DNA of 64,000 bases from Brevundimonas subvibrioides. Its GTDB lineage: Bacteria; Pseudomonadota; Alphaproteobacteria; Caulobacterales; Caulobacteraceae. This document shows positions 59,184 through 64,000 of the stretch, piece after piece (the first letter of the stretch is position 1; the number at the start of each line of letters is the position of its first letter). The translations under genes and the position numbers were made by a program. The stretch spans positions 1,488,001-1,552,000 of the forward strand of contig NZ_CP114542.1 in the NCBI RefSeq assembly GCF_027271155.1. Reading direction: 5' to 3'. Under the pieces are notes generated by a model. The model was given only the letters and a program-made list of their open reading frames with translations. It was not told the origin of the DNA and searched no databases.

Positions 59184-61484
59184 ATGTCTGAAACCACTCT
59201 GAACACGGGTGTGCCCGGTGCTGGCGATGCCGCGACCGGCGATCGGTTCACGCCGCTCCTTTTCGCGGCGGCGATCTTCACCTCTGCCTCCCTTGTGTTC
59301 GTGGTCCAGCCGATGGTCACCAAGCTGGTTCTGCCCATGCTGGGGGGATCGCCTTCGGTGTGGAACACCTCGATGGTCTTCTTCCAGGCGGCGCTGCTGG
59401 CGGGATACGCCTATGCCCACGCCCTCCAGCGGCTGAAGAGCCTGCGAGCGCAGCTCGCTGTCCACCTGGCGCTGCTGGCGCTCGCGGCGCTGTTCCTGCC
59501 ACTGAAGATCAACGGTCTGCTCGGCGATCCCGACCCTTCGGCCCCCATCGGCTGGCTGCTGATGACCCTGGTGCTGTCCGTCGGCGCGCCCTTTGCCGTG
59601 CTCTCGGCCACGGCCCCCTTGCTCCAGGCCTGGTTCGCGCGGGTCAGGGCAGGGCACGCCGACGGCAAGAACCCCTATGTCCTCTATGCGGCCTCCAACC
59701 TCGGCAGCTTCCTGGCGCTGCTGGCCTATCCGGTCGTGATCGAGCCGCTCATGACCCTGTCGGGCCAGCGCGCTGCCTGGAGCGGCGGTTATGCCGTCTT
59801 TCTGCTGCTGATTGTCGGATTGGCGGCGGTGACGTGGAAGCGTGCGGTCACGCCCGCACTGGACGCCGAGCCGCTTGTCCGCTCGAAGCCGATCGCCTGG
59901 GCGGACAAGATCAAGCTGATCCTGATCGCCGCCGCACCCTCCAGCCTGATGCTGGGCGTGACGCAGCATCTATCGACGGATGTCGCCTCCGCGCCGTTCC
60001 TGTGGATCATCCCGCTGGCGCTGTATCTGCTGACGTTCGTGATCGCCTTCTCGTCCAAGCCACTGATTCCGCTGTCCTATACCTATACGTTCCAGGCTGC
60101 CCTTGTCGGGGCGTGCATGGTGCTGCTGGCGTTCCGCAACGGCGACTGGCTGATGATGTTCGCGCTGCACCTGGGTACGTTTTTCCTGACCGCCCTGATG
60201 TGCCACCAGGTGCTGGCGGAGCGGCGACCGGCGCCGGACCGGCTGACCGAGTTCTTCCTGCTTCTATCCATCGGAGGGGTCGTCGGCGGCATCTTCAACG
60301 CCCTGATCGCGCCGGTGATCTTCAACATGGTGTGGGAGTATCCGCTGGTCCTGGTCCTGGTCGGCCTGGTCCGTCCCTGGAGCTGGAAAACGGTCGGCCG
60401 TGGCGAGATGGCCCTGCTGCTGGGGGGCATCCTGCTGGCGATCGTGCCGCCGTTGGCCCTGGAGGTCATGCGCTACAATGCCCCGTTCCGGGCCCTGTTC
60501 TCGCTGGAGCAGATCGTCGCCCTGTCGCAGCTGATCTTCGGCGTAGCCGTGATCTGCGCCTTCATGGTCCGCGATCGGGCTCCGTTCTTCACGGTCATCA
60601 TGGCCGTCGTGGCCATCGGGTCGCACCATATCGCGCGCGGCTATGTCTGGGACCTCAGCGAGCGTAGCTTCTTTGGCCTGATGCGCGTTGCCACGCCCCA
60701 GGACCCGCGCCTGGGCGGCCCCGTCCATGTCCTGTCGCACGGTACGACGCTGCATGGGGCCCAGGCGGTCGACCCGCGCTTCGCCTGCATGCCGACGCTC
60801 TATTACGCGCCATCGACGCCCCTCGGGCAGGTCATGCAGGGCTTGCAGCTTCGCAACGAAGGCCGCGGCATTAATGTCGGTGTCGTGGGGCAGGGGTCCG
60901 GAGCCATGGCGGGTTACAAGCGTGCCGAGGACACCCTGGCCTATTTCGAGATCGACCCGATGGTCGACCGGTTGTCGCGCGATCCGAAGTGGTTCACCTA
61001 CATCTCGACCTGCGCCGATGGTCCGGTCCGGACGGTGCTCGGCGATGCCCGCCTGTCGATGGCCCACGAGAAGGCCGGCACCTATGACTATCTCGTCATC
61101 GACGCCTTCTCGTCCGACGCCGTGCCGACCCACCTGCTGACCGTCGAGGCCATCGCCGGCTATCTGAAACTGCTGAAGCCCGATGGCGTGCTGCTGTTGC
61201 ATCTGTCCAACCGGAATCTGGACATCACCCAGCCAGCCCAGGCTGCGGCCGTGTCGCTGGGGGTGCCCTATCTGCACCAGACCTATACCGAACGGGCCGA
61301 TGCGCCGGAAATGGCGGAGGCCTCGACCGAGGCGATCATCCTGTCACCGACCGAGGCGGGCCTGGCCCGGTTCCGGGCCGATCGGCGCTGGGCCGTGCTG
61401 CCGGACACGAAGGTCAAACCCTGGACCGACGACTATGTGAATCTGTTCGGTTCGCTGTGGCGTCACTTCAGGGGCGAGGGCTGA
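59184..61484 (+). CDS. Membrane-fused spermidine-synthase-like protein
   Basis: The 766-residue product combines an N-terminal region with about 12 membrane segments (residues about 25-500) and a C-terminal spermidine-synthase-like SAM-binding domain. The latter includes VGQGSGAMAGYKRAEDTLAYFEIDPMVDRL (about 571-600) and DYLVIDAFSSDAVPTHL. Similar fused proteins are common in Proteobacteria and labelled fused MFS/spermidine synthase, but their reaction is not established, and the polyamine-binding residues were not verified. The ATG at 59184 is the first start after the divergent pncC gene. Confidence 0.84.
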   Translation: MSETTLNTGVPGAGDAATGDRFTPLLFAAAIFTSASLVFVVQPMVTKLVLPMLGGSPSVWNTSMVFFQAALLAGYAYAHALQRLKSLRAQLAVHLALLALAALFLPLKINGLLGDPDPSAPIGWLLMTLVLSVGAPFAVLSATAPLLQAWFARVRAGHADGKNPYVLYAASNLGSFLALLAYPVVIEPLMTLSGQRAAWSGGYAVFLLLIVGLAAVTWKRAVTPALDAEPLVRSKPIAWADKIKLILIAAAPSSLMLGVTQHLSTDVASAPFLWIIPLALYLLTFVIAFSSKPLIPLSYTYTFQAALVGACMVLLAFRNGDWLMMFALHLGTFFLTALMCHQVLAERRPAPDRLTEFFLLLSIGGVVGGIFNALIAPVIFNMVWEYPLVLVLVGLVRPWSWKTVGRGEMALLLGGILLAIVPPLALEVMRYNAPFRALFSLEQIVALSQLIFGVAVICAFMVRDRAPFFTVIMAVVAIGSHHIARGYVWDLSERSFFGLMRVATPQDPRLGGPVHVLSHGTTLHGAQAVDPRFACMPTLYYAPSTPLGQVMQGLQLRNEGRGINVGVVGQGSGAMAGYKRAEDTLAYFEIDPMVDRLSRDPKWFTYISTCADGPVRTVLGDARLSMAHEKAGTYDYLVIDAFSSDAVPTHLLTVEAIAGYLKLLKPDGVLLLHLSNRNLDITQPAQAAAVSLGVPYLHQTYTERADAPEMAEASTEAIILSPTEAGLARFRADRRWAVLPDTKVKPWTDDYVNLFGSLWRHFRGEG

Positions 61485-61490
61485 GGCCTC

Positions 61491-62624
61491 TCAGGCGGGC
61501 AGTTCGATCGTGGCGAGGGCCTGGGCGGCCAGACCCTCGCCGCGACCGGTGAAGCCCATGGCCTCGGTCGTGGTCGCCTTCACGCTGACGGCGTCCAGCG
61601 GCAGGCCGAGAATTTCGGCCAGACGCTCGCGCATCGCCTGACGGTGCGGCTTCACCTTCGGTCGCTCGCAGATCAGGGTGACGTCGACATTGACCAGCCG
61701 CCCGCCCCGGGCGTGCAGCCGCTCGACCGCATGGATCAGGAACAGGTCCGACGGCGCGCCCTTCCACTGCGGATCGGTCGGCGGAAAATGATCGCCTATA
61801 TCGCCGTCGCCCATGGCGCCCAGCAGGGCGTCGGTCAGGGCGTGCAGGCCCGCATCGGCATCGGAATGGCCGATCAGCGTCTGATCGTGCGGGATGGCCA
61901 CGCCGCACAGCCAGACGGTGTCGCCCGGGCCCCAGCGATGGGCGTCGAACCCGGAGCCGACCCGGGTCTGGCGTGGGATCAGGGCCTCGGCCATGTCGAA
62001 ATCCTCCGGATAGGTCAGTTTCATCAGGCGCGGATCGCCGGGCACCAGTCGCACCGTGCCGCCGTCACGCTCGACCACGGCCGCGTCATCGGTCGGGGCC
62101 GTCCCGTCGGGCCAGGCGGCATAGGCGGCCAGCAGTCTGTCGGCCCGGAAGGCCTGGGGCGTCTGGGCGCGCCACAGGCCCGCGCGGTCCACCGTAGCCT
62201 CGATGCGGTCGCTGCCGCGCTTCAGGGTGTCGGAGACGGGCAGGGCGGCGATCGCTCCATCGGCCCCGGTCAGGGCGGCGCGCAGACGCCCGATCACTTC
62301 GGCAGAAAGCAGGGGGCGCGCGGCGTCGTGGATCAGGACGACCTGATCCTTCGCGCCGGTCAGGGCCCTGAGACCCGCCTGAACCGAATCGCTGCGTTCG
62401 GCCCCTCCGACGATCGCCGACCAGTGGGTCAGTCCGGCCAAGGCGTCAGCGGCCCTGTCCTGACTGCCCGGAGCCACGACGACCACGACCTGATCGGCCC
62501 CCGAATCCAGCATCGCCTCGACGGACCAGCGCACGACGGGTTTGCCGCCCAGCCGCCGCCACTGCTTGTCTCCACCGGCCCGGGAGCCGGATCCGGCCGC
62601 CACCACGATCGCTGCAAAGGTCAT
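61491..62624 (-). CDS. ispDF: Bifunctional IspD-IspF
   Basis: The 377-residue fusion has an IspD cytidylyltransferase domain (about 1-220: VAAGSGSRAGGDKQWRRLGGKPV, HDAARPLL, TLKRGSDR) and an IspF cyclodiphosphate synthase domain (about 221-377: RVGSGFDAHRWG, GHSDADAGLHALTDALLGAMGDGDIGDHFPP, ATTTEAMGFTGRGEG). Together they convert MEP to CDP-ME and later cyclise CDP-MEP, the third and fifth MEP-pathway steps. IspE is encoded elsewhere. Fused IspDF is common in alphaproteobacteria. Confidence 0.96.
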   Translation of the reverse strand: MTFAAIVVAAGSGSRAGGDKQWRRLGGKPVVRWSVEAMLDSGADQVVVVVAPGSQDRAADALAGLTHWSAIVGGAERSDSVQAGLRALTGAKDQVVLIHDAARPLLSAEVIGRLRAALTGADGAIAALPVSDTLKRGSDRIEATVDRAGLWRAQTPQAFRADRLLAAYAAWPDGTAPTDDAAVVERDGGTVRLVPGDPRLMKLTYPEDFDMAEALIPRQTRVGSGFDAHRWGPGDTVWLCGVAIPHDQTLIGHSDADAGLHALTDALLGAMGDGDIGDHFPPTDPQWKGAPSDLFLIHAVERLHARGGRLVNVDVTLICERPKVKPHRQAMRERLAEILGLPLDAVSVKATTTEAMGFTGRGEGLAAQALATIELPA

Positions 62625-62688
62625 GACGGCCTTCTAGGGGCCACGATGGCGGTTGACGAGAGGCTCCGCATGGGATGGTGACGGACGG

Positions 62689-63747
62689 ATGAGCACAGGC
62701 TTGCAGATCGGTGACGTGACGATCCCCGGACGGGTGCTGATGGCCCCCATGACCGGCGTCACCGATCTGCCGTTCCGTCAGCTCGCCTGTCGACTGGGTG
62801 CCGTCTATGTCGCCACCGAAATGGTGGCGGCGGCAGAACTGGCCCGCGCCCGGCCGGATGTCGTGCGGCGCGCGGCCGTCGGCGAGGGCCTGCCGTTGAC
62901 GGTCATTCAGCTGGTCGGACGCGATCCGGCCGCGATGGCGCAGGGCGCGCGCATGGCCGAAGCGGCGGGGGCCGACATCGTCGATCTGAACTTCGGCTGT
63001 CCGGCCAAGGAGGTCACGGGCTCGGCCTCGGGCTCGGCCCTGATGCGGACCCCGGACCTTGCCGGGCGGATCATGGCGGCGGTGGTCGCCGCGACCTCGC
63101 GGCCGGTCACGGTCAAGATGCGTCTGGGCTGGGACGACGACAGCCGCAATGCGCCCGAACTGGCGGCGCGCGCGGAAGCCCTTGGCGTGAAGGCGGTGAC
63201 GGTCCACGGCCGGACCCGCCAGCAGTTCTATACCGGCCACGCCGACTGGGATGCCATTGCAGCGGTGAAGCGCGCCGTGGCCATCCCCGTCATCGTCAAC
63301 GGGGATATCGTCACCGCCGGGCAGGCGCGCGAGGCGCTGGACAGGTCGGGGGCCGACGGCCTGATGCTGGGACGGGGCGTCTATGGTCGTCCCTGGCTGG
63401 CGGCCCACCTGGAGCGCGCCCTTGCCGACGGCACCGTCCTGCACGAACCCGACCGCGACGAGCGGTTCGCGATCGTCGTCGATCATCTGCATACTTCCAT
63501 CGCCTTCTATGGCACCGGCCTGGGCCTGAAGATGTTCCGCAAGCATCTGGGCTGGTACGTCGAGCAGGCCCCCTGGCCCGCCTCGCCCGAGGATCGGCGC
63601 GCCGCCAAGGGCCAGATTTGCCGCCTTGATGACGCGAACGCGGTCGCAGGGGCGCTGGCGGCACTGTGGGGCGTGACGCTTCCGAAGCATTTCCGCAACG
63701 ACGCTGTTGAGTTTTCGCCACAGGTAGTTGAAGCTGTCGCGATATGA
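62689..63747 (+). CDS. dusB: tRNA-dihydrouridine synthase DusB
   Basis: The 352-residue FMN enzyme reduces uridines in the tRNA D loop. It has LMAPMTGVTDLPFR (about 17-30), the catalytic Cys104 in NFGCPAKEVTGSASGSALM, TVKMRLGWDD, VHGRTRQQFYTG, PVIVNGDI and LMLGRGVYGRPWL. The ATG at 62689 is preferred to one 12 codons upstream. The stop overlaps the next ATG by four bases (ATGA). DusB (nifR3) is the usual first gene of the alphaproteobacterial ntr operon. Confidence 0.95.
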   Translation: MSTGLQIGDVTIPGRVLMAPMTGVTDLPFRQLACRLGAVYVATEMVAAAELARARPDVVRRAAVGEGLPLTVIQLVGRDPAAMAQGARMAEAAGADIVDLNFGCPAKEVTGSASGSALMRTPDLAGRIMAAVVAATSRPVTVKMRLGWDDDSRNAPELAARAEALGVKAVTVHGRTRQQFYTGHADWDAIAAVKRAVAIPVIVNGDIVTAGQAREALDRSGADGLMLGRGVYGRPWLAAHLERALADGTVLHEPDRDERFAIVVDHLHTSIAFYGTGLGLKMFRKHLGWYVEQAPWPASPEDRRAAKGQICRLDDANAVAGALAALWGVTLPKHFRNDAVEFSPQVVEAVAI

Positions 63748-64000
63748 GCGACACGCCGGTCCAGCCCAGCGCGACAGAAGGCGAGCCATCCCTCTGGGGA
63801 CGGCTGGAGGCCGGACCGATGCGTGCGGCGTTCGGCGCAGCCTATGCCCTGGCCTTTCTGATCGCCGGTGCCGCGATCTGGCTGGTCGCCGTCGCGCCGG
63901 GCGCGGCCGCCGGCGATGACGCCCGCGCCACGGCCAGCCGCGCGGTCCTCTATGTCCTGATCGCCAACCTGGTGCTGATCGGCGGCCTCGGTGCGGTGAT
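63744..64000 (+). CDS. NtrY-like sensor kinase, 5' part only
   Basis: About 85 residues are visible before the window ends. They contain a first membrane segment (ALAFLIAGAAIWLVAV, about 36-51), a short Asp/Ala-rich loop and a second (AVLYVLIANLVLIGGLGAV, about 66-84). Two closely spaced N-terminal membrane segments after dusB fit NtrY, the nitrogen-responsive membrane histidine kinase, rather than soluble NtrB. The catalytic kinase domain is outside the window, so the call is tentative. The ATG overlaps the dusB stop, implying cotranscription. Confidence 0.6.
   Translation, partial: MSDTPVQPSATEGEPSLWGRLEAGPMRAAFGAAYALAFLIAGAAIWLVAVAPGAAAGDDARATASRAVLYVLIANLVLIGGLGAV

Noticed and set aside
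1..64000. Mobile elements, prophage, CRISPR arrays or integrase sites near the tRNA genes
   Set aside because: No transposase, integrase, phage structural gene, direct repeat array or tRNA-fragment duplication was seen.

Overview
This is one contiguous stretch of a GC-rich alphaproteobacterial chromosome, most likely Caulobacterales and close to Brevundimonas. The evidence is gene order and gene choice: frr-uppS-cdsA-dxr-rseP-bamA-ompH-lpxD-fabZ-lpxA-lpxI-lpxB (LpxI rather than LpxH), tig-clpP-cicA-clpX-lon, a PopA-like Rec-Rec-degenerate-GGDEF protein, a fused IspDF and dusB next to an ntr-type kinase. No phage, insertion sequence, plasmid or CRISPR was found, and no gap between genes exceeds 300 bases.

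Layout. 1-12262 is a tightly overlapping plus-strand envelope and isoprenoid operon, from the 3' end of pyrH to lpxB. 12346-14000 holds an internally duplicated lipoprotein and miaA on the minus strand, divergent from mrp, whose product lacks the usual CxxC. 15107-17464 has an Old Yellow Enzyme, then a sterol-desaturase-family gene bracketed by two palindromes built from 7-base tandem units, then a YbjQ-family gene. 17481-20031 is a minus-strand folate/thymidylate operon (thyA to folA) carrying a MazG-like gene, a DUF2188 gene and an unusual 205-residue protein with TIR or deoxyribosyltransferase-like sequence features. 20107-22731 holds a DUF924 gene, a ketol-acid reductoisomerase, tRNA-Pro, tRNA-Gln and a single-domain response regulator. 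22735-24483 is a small copper-type outer-membrane/periplasmic pair. 24514-28124 encodes a GNAT acetyltransferase, oligopeptidase B and a trypsin-like protease. 28108-32985 is a four-gene polysaccharide operon (sugar-1-P transferase, flippase, two glycosyltransferases).

33033-38143 holds lipid-metabolism genes, tRNA-Ser and a single-polypeptide EgtB-EgtD fusion for ergothioneine, in the opposite domain order to the fungal enzyme. 38210-39069 is a cluster of three small stress-type proteins (KGG, a 48-residue proline-rich peptide, a DUF883-like membrane protein). Its promoters match the EcfG general-stress pattern GGAAC-N16-GGTT, one of them apparently bidirectional. 40951-50923 is the protein quality-control and cell-cycle proteolysis locus (trigger factor, ClpP, CicA, ClpX, Lon), with a cupin/AraC pair inside it. 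51211-57291 holds a large autotransporter with three aspartate-rich calcium-type motifs, a glycosyltransferase and the PopA-like c-di-GMP receptor. 57481 to the end carries a YihY-family membrane protein, TusA, PncC, a membrane-fused spermidine-synthase-like protein, ispDF, dusB and the start of an NtrY-like kinase.

Three dispersed copies (two full, one partial) of a GC-rich palindromic repeat lie at 34507, 44117 and 50931. In both full copies the right arm supplies the Shine-Dalgarno sequence of the next gene. The observations most worth following up are the EgtB-EgtD fusion, the stress cluster with its EcfG-type promoters, the foreign-looking gene pair inside the thyA-folA operon, the CxxC-less Mrp and the repeat families.
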